The notes under the pieces were generated by a model. It saw nothing but the letters and a program-made list of their open reading frames with translations. It searched no databases and was not told the DNA's origin. DNA of 64,000 nt from CAVORB01 sp963736235 (GTDB taxonomy: Bacteria > Pseudomonadota > Gammaproteobacteria > Chromatiales > Chromatiaceae): positions 248,001-312,000 of the forward strand of contig CAVTOR010000031.1 in assembly GCA_963736235.1 (NCBI GenBank), read 5' to 3'. The position numbers were made by a program, and so were the translations under genes. Shown piece by piece: positions 54,288 through 63,783 of this stretch. Numbering within the stretch: position 1 is the first letter of the stretch; each line of letters begins with the position of its first letter.

Positions 54288-55952
54288 TCAGCTGGAAACA
54301 GGGTTTGGCTCCGGAGCGCCGGACCCGAAACCGGAGAGATACTGGTTGACGAGGGTCCGACGCAGCTCACCCGGCGCAACCGGTTTGTGCAGCAGCGGAT
54401 AGCCGCAGGCCTGGGCCTCCCGCTGACGCTCGCCGGCGGTATCGCCCGTGACCAGGACGGCGGGCAGCCTGCGACCGGCGCTGGCGTCGATCGCGGCCAG
54501 CAGCTCGATTCCGTTTGCGCCGTCCGGGAGCCGGTAGTCGACCACGGCGACATCCGGGCGCAACCCCTGCTCGCGGATCAAGGAGAGCGCCTCCGCGGCG
54601 CTCGCGGCGCAAAAAGCGTGGAAACCCCAGGAGCGCAGCAGGCGCGCCGTTGCCAGCAGGACCGGCTCGTCGTCCTCCACCACCAGCACGCAAAGGTTCA
54701 ACGCCTCCTCGGGTGACTCCGAGAAGACATCGACGCCAGCCTGCGCCACGGGGGACGACGCCAACGGCACCTCGACGAAGAAGACCGATCCCTTGCCGAC
54801 CCGGGAGAACGCGCCCAGACGCAGACCCAGGAGATCGGCGACACGCTTCGCGATCGCCAACCCGAGCCCCAGCCCCTGGTGACGGTTGCGCGCCGGATTA
54901 CCGAGCTGGTAGAACTCGTCGAAAATGCTTTCGAGCTGATCCTCGGCGATGCCCTCGCCCGTGTCCCACACCTCGATGCGCAACCGGTCCCCCCGCCGCC
55001 GCGACCCGAGCAGCACCCTGCCCTTGCGCGTGTGGCGGATGGCGTTGGACATCAGATTGTGAAGGATGCGTTCCAACAGATCGGGGTCGGTACGCACGCC
55101 GGCCTTGTTCGGGAATACGCGCACACGAACCCCACGGTCCGCCGCGAGTGGGCGAAATTGTCCCTGCAAGCGGTGCAGGAAGACCAGCGCCGAGAAGTCC
55201 CGCTCACGCGGGATGACGATGCCCGCCTCGAGCTTGGTGATGTCCAGAAGCGCGTTCAACAGCCCCTCCATCACCGCCAATGTCGACTGCATGTCCCGCG
55301 CGATCTCGCGCGCCTGACCCTCCATCGGGGGAAAGGTCAGCGCGCCGAGCAGAAGCGACATCGCCTGCAGAGGTTGGCGCAGATCGTGACTGGCCGCGGC
55401 GAGAAAGCGGGATTTGGCGACGCTGGCCTTGTCGGCCTCCTCCTTCGCCTGCGCGAGCGCCCGCTCCATGGCCTTGCGCCGGGTGATGTCACGGGCGAAG
55501 ATCGCGACCCCCTGGGGCCTGCCATCCGGCCCCAGCACGGGGTACATGTTGTTATCGTACCAGCGCCCCGCCCGCTGGTCCTCGAAACGCTGCGGCGCTC
55601 CCTGCTCCAGGACCTCCTGCGCCCGCTGGTGCCGCTCGCGGGCGACCTCCCCGGGCGCCAGATCGAGGATGGTCCTGCCAAGGACCTCGGAGACCGGCAG
55701 CCCAAAGCTCGCGGCCGCCCGTTGATTGACCACCACCGCCCGGTGCTCGGCATCCAGCAGCACCACCACATCGTCGCCCGTCGCGTCGATCAGGGTCCGC
55801 AAGCGCTCCTCGCTCTCGCGCAGCGCAACATCCATCCGCGTGCGCCCGCCCAGGGCATCCTCGGCCGCATCGCGCTCCAACTCGGCGACGCGCGCGCGCA
55901 GCGCGGACAACTCGCGCGAAAGCTCCTCGCGGGACCTTCCTGAATCGCTCAT
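54288..55952 (-). CDS. Hybrid sensor histidine kinase: PAS, HisKA/HATPase, receiver
   Basis: A 554-residue protein without membrane segments, so it is cytoplasmic. In order: a coiled coil (about residues 5-30), a PAS domain (about 45-165: LRTLIDATGDDVVVLLDAEH), HisKA with phospho-acceptor His in AAASHDLRQPLQAMSL (about 188), HATPase with HNLMSNAIRHTRKG and DTGEGIAEDQ, and a receiver (about 425-545) with phospho-acceptor Asp in PDVAVVDYRLPDG. No DNA-binding output is attached, so a separate partner must carry the signal. The partner and stimulus are unknown. It is divergent from a membrane protein gene. Confidence 0.92.
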   Translation of the reverse strand: MSDSGRSREELSRELSALRARVAELERDAAEDALGGRTRMDVALRESEERLRTLIDATGDDVVVLLDAEHRAVVVNQRAAASFGLPVSEVLGRTILDLAPGEVARERHQRAQEVLEQGAPQRFEDQRAGRWYDNNMYPVLGPDGRPQGVAIFARDITRRKAMERALAQAKEEADKASVAKSRFLAAASHDLRQPLQAMSLLLGALTFPPMEGQAREIARDMQSTLAVMEGLLNALLDITKLEAGIVIPRERDFSALVFLHRLQGQFRPLAADRGVRVRVFPNKAGVRTDPDLLERILHNLMSNAIRHTRKGRVLLGSRRRGDRLRIEVWDTGEGIAEDQLESIFDEFYQLGNPARNRHQGLGLGLAIAKRVADLLGLRLGAFSRVGKGSVFFVEVPLASSPVAQAGVDVFSESPEEALNLCVLVVEDDEPVLLATARLLRSWGFHAFCAASAAEALSLIREQGLRPDVAVVDYRLPDGANGIELLAAIDASAGRRLPAVLVTGDTAGERQREAQACGYPLLHKPVAPGELRRTLVNQYLSGFGSGAPEPNPVSS

Positions 55953-56063
55953 AGGGGGCCAGAGTGACGCTTCGCGACCTGCCTAGGTTGAAATCCGTCA
56001 GTGACAGCACGGAGAATTCCGCGTACACGAACGGGATGTTAGCGAATAATCGCGGCCGACCTC

Positions 56064-56633
56064 ATGTATTTTCCCATCGACGAAGCGACCCGAGCCCAGG
56101 CCAAGACGCCGCATGAGCTGGCCATGGTCAATCTGCTGCTGATCAACCTTCTGATGCTGATCGCGCTACTCGCCGGGAGCTTCCTGCAGCAGGACTCTCC
56201 TCTGGCGGATTACAAGCTCTTGGGCGTGCTGATACCGCTTGCGATCTCGCTCTCGATCGTCGCCTACAGCTTCGTGCGCGCCGCCAGGGCCACTACCGGC
56301 GAACCCTGGTTCGTGACGATGCACTGGCGGATCGCCACCGGTCGCTACAAGATCCTGCTGATCGCGTACCTGGTCGGTGCCGCGTTGATCGGAATCGGCT
56401 GGCTGCTGTCCCAGGGACAGACGGACCCACGCATGCAAACGTTGATGTTCATCGCCCTGCAACGGGTGGCCATCGCGCCGATCCTGATCGCGCTCATGGT
56501 GCTGATCATGCTGGAGTCCGGCTCGCTCTACCAGGCGGGCCGGGGCGAGGTGCCGGACGGCATGGCGAAGCGCTTTCCGCCGCCGGCCGATCTGGCCGCT
56601 TCCCAGACCGAGCTGTCGGCGAGCGCCACCTAA
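56064..56633 (+). CDS. Conserved membrane protein with four predicted helices, function unknown
   Basis: A 189-residue inner-membrane protein. Hydrophobic segments occur at about residues 22-42, 50-70, 97-115 and 128-148, such as LLLINLLMLIALLAGSFL and ILLIAYLVGAALIGIGWLL. Both termini are probably cytoplasmic, and the last 40 residues are polar. It lies 21 bases before pcm and is likely in the same operon. No family was recognised. Confidence 0.7.
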   Translation: MYFPIDEATRAQAKTPHELAMVNLLLINLLMLIALLAGSFLQQDSPLADYKLLGVLIPLAISLSIVAYSFVRAARATTGEPWFVTMHWRIATGRYKILLIAYLVGAALIGIGWLLSQGQTDPRMQTLMFIALQRVAIAPILIALMVLIMLESGSLYQAGRGEVPDGMAKRFPPPADLAASQTELSASAT

Positions 56634-56654
56634 ACCGCGACGCAGCCGGCCGCG

Positions 56655-57323
56655 ATGAAATCCCCCACCGACAAGATGCTGCGGGACATCGAGAACGAGG
56701 TCCGCTACACGCGGGAACTCATCGGGCGAGACGCCCTCGATCCCCGGGTCATGGCGGCCATGGCCAAGGTCCCGCGCCATGAGTTCGTCCCCGGGCACGA
56801 ACAGCGGTACGCATACGCGAACGGCCCCCTCCCGATCGGCCACGGCCAGACCATCTCGCAACCCTATATCGTCGCCCTGATGACCGATCTTCTGGGCTGC
56901 GGTCCACAGGCCAGCGTGTTGGAGATCGGCACCGGCTCAGGCTACCAGTCCGCCGTTCTCTCCCGCGTGGTGAAGCAGGTCTACTCGGTAGAGATCGTCG
57001 GCGATCTGGCGGCACAAGCAGCCGAGCGTCTCGCGCGGCTCGGCTATGCGAACGTCTTGACCCATCAGGGGGACGGCTACCTCGGATGGCAGGAGCACGC
57101 GCCGTACGACGGCATCCTGGTCACCGCGGCCGCACCTTCCGTGCCTCCGCCGCTAGTGGAGCAGCTCGGGAAGGGCGCGCGCCTGGTGATCCCCGTCGGT
57201 CCGCCATACGGGCACCAGGAGCTATTGGTGATCGAGAAAAACGCCGACGGGTCAATCCGCACCCGCGACGTGCTGGGAGTCGCTTTCGTACCCCTTACGC
57301 GACCCCACCCCGGCGATGCTTGA
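56655..57323 (+). CDS. pcm: Protein-L-isoaspartate O-methyltransferase
   Basis: A 222-residue repair enzyme that methylates isoaspartyl residues in damaged proteins using SAM. The N-terminal helix DALDPRVMAAMAKVPRHEFV, the GHGQTISQPYIVALM active-site loop near residue 65 and the SAM motif VLEIGTGSGYQSAVLS near 85 are all present, with a DGILVTAAAP motif. It is not beside surE or rpoS as in enterobacteria. An IS element begins directly after its stop, within about 40-60 bases. Confidence is high. Confidence 0.95.
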   Translation: MKSPTDKMLRDIENEVRYTRELIGRDALDPRVMAAMAKVPRHEFVPGHEQRYAYANGPLPIGHGQTISQPYIVALMTDLLGCGPQASVLEIGTGSGYQSAVLSRVVKQVYSVEIVGDLAAQAAERLARLGYANVLTHQGDGYLGWQEHAPYDGILVTAAAPSVPPPLVEQLGKGARLVIPVGPPYGHQELLVIEKNADGSIRTRDVLGVAFVPLTRPHPGDA

Positions 57324-57358
57324 GTCAGAGCGAACTGCCCCGGAAAAGACCAGGGTCA

Positions 57359-59241
57359 GGACATCGCCGAACACGGCGAATCCGTTCTAGCCCGCCTGAG
57401 CTTGGAGGGACGGCGAACGGTGCCGGGAGTTGTCGGTCATGCGCAGGTAGTCGAAGACCAGGCGAACATTGCGCGCCAGGCGCTGGATGGTCGCGGCGAC
57501 GGTATCGCGGGACTTGGACCTGATGGCACCGGTGGCGAAGCGGCGTAGGGCGGTAATGTTCTCGGGACCGTGTCCGGTGCGGATGGTGCGGCGATCCTCG
57601 TCCCAGTTCCAGTCGAGGATGTAGTGGCAGCCGTTCTCGACGGTCCAGTGGCCGCGGTTGAAGGCCAGGATGGCCGCGGCGCTGGCGGTTGTCGGGGAAT
57701 GGCTGGTGATGCCGTAGACGGTTTCGGTCGAGCTCTGGCCGGTGGTCTTCTCGATGGTGGGGCGGGCGATGACGAAGACTTGGCCGACACCGGGGAAGTC
57801 GAGGTAGTCGTTGAGGGCGGTGCTGGTCCAAATGCAGCGCTGCTCGATGCGGCCATGGGCCAGGGTGAGCGGCTCGGTGAAGTCGGGTGTGCCGCGGCCC
57901 TGGAAGATTAGGCGGATGTCTTCGCGCAAGATCGGCTGATTGCCTTTGACGGTGAAGACGTAGTCGGCGTTGCGCTCGATGAGGTATTGGGCGAGCTTGC
58001 GTTGGGTCAGCAGGGCGTCGGCGGTGATGGTCTTGCCAGCGATATCGATGGGTTCCAGCAGCGGGATGACCATCCCGATCTCGTTGGTTTGCTTGACCTC
58101 GTCGCTGCCGCCTACGGGCAGGGAGCCGACTTTTTTTGAGTGTGGCAGGTCTGGCTCTGGTGGCCGACGACGCCGAGGATGTGGGTCTGGCGATCTTCGG
58201 CATCGATGGCATTGCACATCGTCTTGCCGTCGATGGCCAGCCCTTCGTCGGTCGCCGCCCGCTGGGTGTTCCAGCGTTGTAGGGCGCTGTCTAAGGCATC
58301 CGGGTCAACGCGGGTGAGCACCTCGCGGATGACGGTACGACTGGGTACCGCGTAGCGACGGTTGCGGTAGCAACAGCGAAAGCGCGCCCGCGCCTTCTGG
58401 CCAAGGTCTTGGGCCCACAGGCTGATGGCTTTGTAGCCGCGCATGCCGCACAGGGTGGCACCCGCGGCGATGGCCAGCACCGCGGGCAGGGGATGGAGGC
58501 GTCCCTGGCTGCGGCGGGGATCGGGGATGTCGGTAAAGAAGTCGGGCAGAGAGAGCATCTGTTCGGCGCTCAACATGATGTTCGGGGCTCCGTGACGATA
58601 CTGGGGGTCGAGTACGGGAGACGACAGGCAGGCCTGGGCTTGGGCGTGCAGAGGGCGGACAAAGACGCGTTTGGCGGCGCTCGGCGCGGCGCTGTAGCCC
58701 GTGCGAGTTCGGCGAAAACCGCGGGTATCACCCACATAGCACCAGTTGGCGGCGCGGTAGATCGTGCCGTGGAAACGCCGCGGATCGACAAAGGTCTCCA
58801 GCAACAGCAGCGGGTAACCGAAGCGCTCCCGCCAATCGCTGGCCAGACGGCGTTCGCTCAAGGCCAGCACCCGCGAAGCGAGGTTCGCGACGTGGTACTC
58901 GGGCAGGATCAGAAACCGGCTGTTGTTGGCGACCAAGTGCAGGCGGTCGTATTGGTGGCGGAAATCCCAGCCGATCCAGACGTCGCGCGCCGCGCACTTC
59001 CAGGCCGCCGCGGAGAAGTTCAGCAGGGCCAGCCACTGCCCGTTCCAGGTGGCGACATACCACAGGGTGTGGCCGATCTTCGGCAACGCCCCGAGGTAGT
59101 GATAGGCCCCCATCAGGGCCTGGAAGCGTCCCTCTTCATGCGCAGCAACGGGTTGTAGGACAATCTCTTGCAGGTTCAAGCGCCGGGCCTCGGACAACGG
59201 GATGTCGACTGGCGTTATACCTGCCTGGCAGGGCGTTGTCC
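57359..59241 (-). mobile_element. ISAs1-like element carrying a DUF4338-transposase fusion, boundaries approximate
   Basis: Limits are set by a 10-bp imperfect inverted repeat, GGACATCGCC (57359-57368) and GGCGTTGTCC (59232-59241, complement GGACAACGCC), that flanks the transposase frames. The repeat is short and could be coincidental. No target duplication was recognised. The element lies between pcm and the broken serine hydrolase gene, and its right end may have truncated the latter's 3' region. Confidence 0.45.
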
Positions 59242-59272
59242 AGAATCGAGGCCAACTCCTTGTTGCGACCAA
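57387..59272 (-). CDS. DruA-like (DUF4338) domain fused to ISAs1-family transposase, probably expressed by -1 frameshifting
   Basis: Two overlapping frames form one protein of up to about 628 residues. The first (59272 to 58112) carries a DUF4338-like block (EEGRFQALMGAYHYLGALPK, WKCAARDVWIGWDFRHQYDR, GYPLLLLETFVDPRRFHG, WCYVGDTRGFRRTRTGYS). It continues into an ISAs1 N-terminal region (SLPDFFTDIPDPRRSQGRLH) and the first catalytic Asp (LAIDGKTMCNAI). The second (58217 to 57387) carries the rest of the DDE core: ITADALLTQRKLAQYLIE, VFTVKGNQP and HWTVENGCHYILDWNW. The frames switch at A_AAA_AAG (58136-58130). The true start may be a TTG near 59197. All three acidic residues are kept. Confidence 0.72.
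58130..58136 (-). promoter_or_regulatory. A_AAA_AAG slippery heptamer, -1 frameshift site
   Basis: In the upstream zero frame the minus strand reads ACT CAA AAA AAG, so the heptamer has the exact phase required for tandem -1 slippage. A shift there gives QKK followed by VGSLPVGG, the true continuation of the transposase. Eight bases after it a possible stem CTGCC / GGCAG (loop CGTAGGC) sits at stimulator distance. An A7 homopolymer could also allow transcriptional slippage, or be a sequencing error. Confidence 0.55.
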
Positions 59273-60915
59273 TAATCTCGGCTAGGGCAGCTTCGCCTGC
59301 TCCTGTACTCGGCCGCGAAGGATGGGAGCTCGATGGCGGAGAGAAGATGCAGAAGCGAATACCGCTCGGCTTCGCATAGCAACGATCCATCCGCTTCGAT
59401 CCAGCGGGATAAGGAGGGGGTAGTCCACCGCAAGCGCCGGAGCGAAGGAACAAGCGCAACGGATCCGAACCCATCGTCAAGGTAGCCTGATCCGGAGGCG
59501 GAATGTTCGCTCTCGACGCGGGCACCCGCTTCCACGTCAGGCGCTTGGCCACCGTTGGGGCCATCGGATGGCTTGTCGACCAATCGAGCGTCTCCCCGGG
59601 GACGGGCATCGGCGCTGGACTCTTGACCATCTTCGTGAATGCCTGGTCGAATTCGAGCCAGCTGACTGTCGGTCACATCAAGGGACAACGCCATCGACGG
59701 CGACACGGAGCTCGACGTCGCGCCATCCGATAAGCGGGCATTGAGCGGCAATGTCCAATGCACGGTGCCCGGAACCTCGAGGTCGTTCCCTGGCCCGCTG
59801 ACCAGCAGCCGCTGAGCGATCGCCGTTTCGACCAGCGGATACCAGTCGTTGTCCACTTGGTTCAAGGCGCCCGTGAAGCCAATGTCCTGCTCCGGCCAGT
59901 AGTACATGAACGAATTGCCCCACCCGTCATGACCCCACAGATGTCCCTCGCCGGCACCCAGATTCACGCGGAAGAGTCCCAGCGCGTACGCGACACCAGC
60001 TGCGCCGGTATCGGTCGAGGTCTTCATCAGATCCACTGTCTGCGATCGTTCAAACAGACGTCCCTGGAACAGTCCCCGCATGAACTTCTGCAGATCCGCG
60101 TTGCTGCTGACCAACCCCCCACCCGCCCAATCGGTGCTCTGGCGCGGTTGGGCGTACAGGTCTTCCGCAAATTCGAAGCGATGTGATTCCTGACGCGGAG
60201 AAACCGCTGGCTCATGGTAGGCAAGATAGGTCTCGGACATCCCGAGTGGCCCTAGAATGCGCTGTCGGAAGACCTCCTCCAGCGGTTGGCCGGTAACTGT
60301 CTCGATGATCATTCCCAGCAGCACATAGTTGGTGTCCGCGTAGTGCCAGGTCTGCGAGGGAATGCCGATCGGCGTCATCGCCTTCGCGTACGCCACGAGC
60401 TCATCGGGGTACCAGACACGGCTGACATCAGCGTCGAATGCCTGAATGAACTCGGGCGAGGACCAATAATCCGGTAGCCCGGAAACCTGCTGCAGCAGCT
60501 CACCGACCTGGATCTCGGGGCCATAATCAACCCCGCCGACGACGAGCAGATTCTCGACGACTGACGCAGGAAGCAGCGTCCCGATTGGCGTCGACAACTT
60601 CACCGGACTGGCATTGTCCTAGTGCGTTTGCAGGATCACGGTGGCCGTGAAGGTCTTTGTGATGCTGGCGATCTCGAATGTATCGAGCGTTGTGATCGGG
60701 CTCGGCCCGATGTTCTCCACCCAACCCGATGCGCCCTGCCACAAGATCCCCGAGCCATCCTGCAGCGTGACGCCGCCGCCATAGCCGCCGTTTGCGGCAA
60801 CCCGTTGATCGAGGGCCGCCTGCATATCGAGCAGGAACGCATCCGCGGCGGCTGCTTGAGCGGACACTGAAACAGCCACTGCGGCAAGCAGTGCGGACGT
60901 GAGCAGTTCGCGCAT
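59215..60915 (-). pseudogene. Exported serine hydrolase (beta-lactamase/DD-peptidase fold) with internal amber codon
   Basis: From the ATG at 60915 a signal peptide (RELLTSALLAAVAVSVSAQA) leads into a class C beta-lactamase-like fold. SxxK is FEIASITKTFTATVILQ (about residue 80), and YxN is HYADTNYVLLGMII. At 60619-60621 a TAG interrupts the same frame, which then continues without a stop to 59215. GHLWGHDGWGNSFMYYW is the third, HxG-type, motif. The final 150 residues are low in hydrophobic pattern and may be out of frame or derived from the adjacent IS insertion. Without readthrough the product stops before the catalytic fold is complete. Confidence 0.75.
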
Positions 60916-61085
60916 AACCTTATTTCCGTACCTGCAAAAGTTCGCGTCGAGTGAGTCTGCACCTGAACCCGCGATTGGGCGGGGTCTGCGGTAGGGAAAC
61001 GGAAGTCGCTTCCCACGGCACAAGGCGTCCGATGCTTGCCGCCAGCGACGCGCCCGGAAGGCGCGTCACTTCGCCCAAAGGCAGG

Positions 61086-61433
61086 TTAGCGCATCGGGGA
61101 ATCGTCTTCTCTCTCGATGACGCAGCCATGGGCGAGGCGGTAGACATACGTCTTGCCGGATTCGATTTGCACCGGCTCCGAGCAATTGTAGACCCCGAGC
61201 ACGTACTCGAATTCGTAGTCACCCGCCGGGATCTCGAAGCCGTGCCTGTCACCGGGATGCAGTTGCATGACCGGACGACCGTCGACCGCGAACAGCATCG
61301 GAAACAGGCTGTCGCGAGACGCCGGTTCCCGGTAGACGGTGACCTGGGCAGGCGGTTCTTTGGATTCGGGTTTGTCGGGTGTGGCGCATCCGGCCAAGAC
61401 AATCAAGGCGGGGAAAAACCAAGCAGCTTTCAT
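61086..61433 (-). CDS. DUF2846-like lipoprotein
   Basis: A 115-residue lipoprotein precursor. The signal sequence KAAWFFPALIVLAGCA has a lipobox LAGC, so the mature Cys is lipidated. The mature domain (about residues 30-110) has QVTVYREPASRDSLFPMLF, VMQLHPGDRHGFEIPAGDYEF and KTYVYRLAHGCVIER, a short beta-rich fold like DUF2846 proteins. Start at 61433 is chosen because of the signal peptide; the longer upstream frame is rejected. The role is unknown; such proteins are often envelope-associated. Confidence 0.8.
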   Translation of the reverse strand: MKAAWFFPALIVLAGCATPDKPESKEPPAQVTVYREPASRDSLFPMLFAVDGRPVMQLHPGDRHGFEIPAGDYEFEYVLGVYNCSEPVQIESGKTYVYRLAHGCVIEREDDSPMR

Positions 61434-61620
61434 TCGAAGGTCTCCGGAACGACGGTCGGCTATAAACGATTTTGCAATTTGTGCGCGGTGCGCCGTGGGG
61501 GCTCGGCGCCACCCCGGGGCACGGGCAGCGCTACCCGAAGCTAACGGGAAGAAACGGCTCAACCCTATCTCCAAGGCCAAAAAAGGCGAGGCTTGACTGC
61601 CCCGCATTCGCAACGCCCCC

Positions 61621-62919
61621 TCACAGGTGCCGGCAATAAGTCTCGCGTACCCTCAGGGCGGCCACCAGGGCGAGCAGCGCGAATCCAAAGGACAGCCATA
61701 AGCCGTTGCGATAATCGGCCTCAGAATAGATGCGCACGCCATCCCGCAGGCTTCCGTCCCAAGAAAGATCCAACACCCAGCCGAAGGCGGGCTGCATGAC
61801 GGCGGCGCCGAGAAAAAGTCCGGTATTGACCAGCGCAATCGCCATGCCGGAGACGCTGGCGGGCAGGCACTCCTTGGCCGCGGCGTAGGTAACCACAAAG
61901 CCGCCGGCGGAAAGCCCAAGGATGGTGTAGAGCAGGAAGCCACTCCACCCGCCCCCCCACGGCAGCAGGATCAGCCCGAGCCAGGCGACACAGGAGAGGG
62001 CTGCGCCGCCGGCGATGACCGGCCGCCGTCGACCGATGCGATCCGAGATCCAGCCGGCCTTGAAGGAGCCGATGGCGAATCCCGCGAGGGCGGCCGTGGT
62101 GTAGAGGGAGGCGCCGGTCCGATCGAGCCCGTAGAGATCCCGCATCAGTGGCACACCCCATAACCCCGCGAACGCGAACAGGCTGCCAGTGACGCCGAAA
62201 TTGACCCAGAACCCAGGCCAGACGTCGCGTCGGCGGAGCACATCCAGCAGGTCCCGCGTCCAGTGCCGCTCGCGCGCCGGGTGGGCGCTGAGCCCCTCCT
62301 GCTCGCGCACGGAAGGGAAACCCGCATCCTCCGGCCGGTTGCGGACCAACAACAGGGTAAGTCCGGCCAGAGCGAGGGAGGCGATCCCGGCGCCCACGAA
62401 CACCTGCCGCCAGGACACCCCGGTGAGCAGGAGGGCCAGCGGACCGGCCGCGAGAATCGAGCCCAGGTTTCCGATCAGCAGGGTGAACCCGCTGATGCGC
62501 CCATACTGGCGCTCCGAGAACCAGACGGCATTGCTCTTCATGAGGCCGACGAACACCACCGACACGCCGAGCCCGACCAGGAACCGCCCCCAGCTCGCGG
62601 ACGCGAAATCATCAGCCAGGCCGAACAGAATCGATCCCACGCCCGCCACTAGTCCGCCCACGGCGACGCTCACCCGGGGCCCGAGGGTATCGGCGAGGAC
62701 GCCCGAGGGGATCTGCATGGCCGTGTAGATGTAGTAGTAAGTCGCGGCCAGGGACCCGAGGGCGGCTCCCGAGGTGCCAAAAGCCTCCATCAGGTCGGCT
62801 GAGACGACACCCGGGGCCATGCGATGGAAGTAGACCATGATGTAGCTGCCCACCAGCAGCCAGAATACGGTCCAGCGGGTGCGAAGGAAACGGACATGGT
62901 CGGTGGGGGGGAGAGTCAT
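61621..62919 (-). CDS. MFS transporter
   Basis: A 432-residue inner-membrane protein with 12 predicted helices. It begins RFLRTRWTVFWLLVGSYIMVYFHRMAPGVV, typical of the organic-anion/sugar-phosphate-type MFS group, and contains PSGVLADTLGPRVSVAVGG between helices 2 and 3 and GWISDRIGRRRPVIAGG between helices 8 and 9. The ATG at 62919 is chosen because upstream sequence is not hydrophobic. The substrate is not predictable. It is not in an obvious operon. Confidence 0.88.
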   Translation of the reverse strand: MTLPPTDHVRFLRTRWTVFWLLVGSYIMVYFHRMAPGVVSADLMEAFGTSGAALGSLAATYYYIYTAMQIPSGVLADTLGPRVSVAVGGLVAGVGSILFGLADDFASASWGRFLVGLGVSVVFVGLMKSNAVWFSERQYGRISGFTLLIGNLGSILAAGPLALLLTGVSWRQVFVGAGIASLALAGLTLLLVRNRPEDAGFPSVREQEGLSAHPARERHWTRDLLDVLRRRDVWPGFWVNFGVTGSLFAFAGLWGVPLMRDLYGLDRTGASLYTTAALAGFAIGSFKAGWISDRIGRRRPVIAGGAALSCVAWLGLILLPWGGGWSGFLLYTILGLSAGGFVVTYAAAKECLPASVSGMAIALVNTGLFLGAAVMQPAFGWVLDLSWDGSLRDGVRIYSEADYRNGLWLSFGFALLALVAALRVRETYCRHL

Positions 62920-63102
62920 GGGCGGACAGGAGATGCTGGTCGACTTGGGGTACAGGGGGCGAGGCCTACTCGAGGCGCGGTCAGCGGCGTCTGCCGATCG
63001 GAGCGCGAACTCACCAAGTATGGGGCATGTGGTTACGAACCTCAGACGCAACTTGCACAACCGCGAACACTGCTGCGCTGTCTCCGGATCTCCAGCCGTG
63101 CA

Positions 63103-63783
63103 CTAGGCGCGGACCTGCAGGTCGCCATCGTGCTCGTCGCCGGCCTCCGCTGCAACGACGCGGCGCCCGAGCAGCAGTGCGATCGCCGCCGCCAGATCCG
63201 CGGCAACTCGAGCCAGGTCCGCCGGCTCGTTGCGGACAGCGATCTGGGTCACCGCGAGTCCTGGGTAACCGCAAGGGTTGATGCGGGAAAAGGGCTCCAG
63301 ATCCATGTCGACGTTCAGCGCCAGGCCGTGGAAGCTGCAGCCGCGTCGTACCCGCAATCCCAGCGAGGCGATCTTGGCGCCCTCAACGTACACGCCCGGG
63401 GCATCGGGACGGGAATTGGACAGGATGCCGTAGCCTGCCAGCAGTGCCACCACGGCCTGCTCCAGCAGGTGCACCAGGCGCTTGATCCCGAGGCCGGAGG
63501 CACGCAGATCCAGCAACAGATAGGCGACGACCTGTCCGGGCCCGTGGAAGGTGACCTGACCGCCACGATCCACCTTGATCACCGGAATGTCCCCCGGGTC
63601 CAGGATGTGCTCCGTCCGACCGGCCTGCCCCAGGGTAAAGACGGCGGGATGTTCCAGCAGCCAGAGCTCGTCAGGGGTATCCGCAACACGCTGGTCGGTG
63701 AAATCCCGCATGGCCCGCCAGACGCGGACGTATTCGCGCATGCCAAGGTGGCGAACGACCAGGATTTGTTGGCGGCGGCTCAC
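63103..63783 (-). CDS. lipB: Octanoyl-[acyl-carrier-protein] protein N-octanoyltransferase
   Basis: A 226-residue LipB. The substrate pocket motifs are VDRGGQVTFHGPGQVVAYL near residue 75, VEGAKIASLGLRVRRGCSFHGLALNV near 140 and the catalytic Cys in INPCGYPGLAVTQ near 169. It transfers octanoyl groups from ACP to lipoyl-dependent enzymes, the first step of lipoate assembly. Its ATG overlaps the preceding ybeD stop by four bases (63780-63783), the standard ybeD-lipB coupling. No lipA is seen immediately downstream within the window. Confidence 0.95.
   Translation of the reverse strand: MSRRQQILVVRHLGMREYVRVWRAMRDFTDQRVADTPDELWLLEHPAVFTLGQAGRTEHILDPGDIPVIKVDRGGQVTFHGPGQVVAYLLLDLRASGLGIKRLVHLLEQAVVALLAGYGILSNSRPDAPGVYVEGAKIASLGLRVRRGCSFHGLALNVDMDLEPFSRINPCGYPGLAVTQIAVRNEPADLARVAADLAAAIALLLGRRVVAAEAGDEHDGDLQVRA

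Noticed and set aside
58112..59272. A Druantia anti-phage locus, because of the DUF4338 domain
   Set aside because: No DruB-DruE or large helicase is present, and the domain is fused to a DDE transposase, so this is a transposable element rather than a Druantia operon.
60619..60621. Pyrrolysine or programmed amber readthrough in the serine hydrolase
   Set aside because: There is no evidence of pyl genes or a readthrough element, and the frame has features of a recently broken gene.
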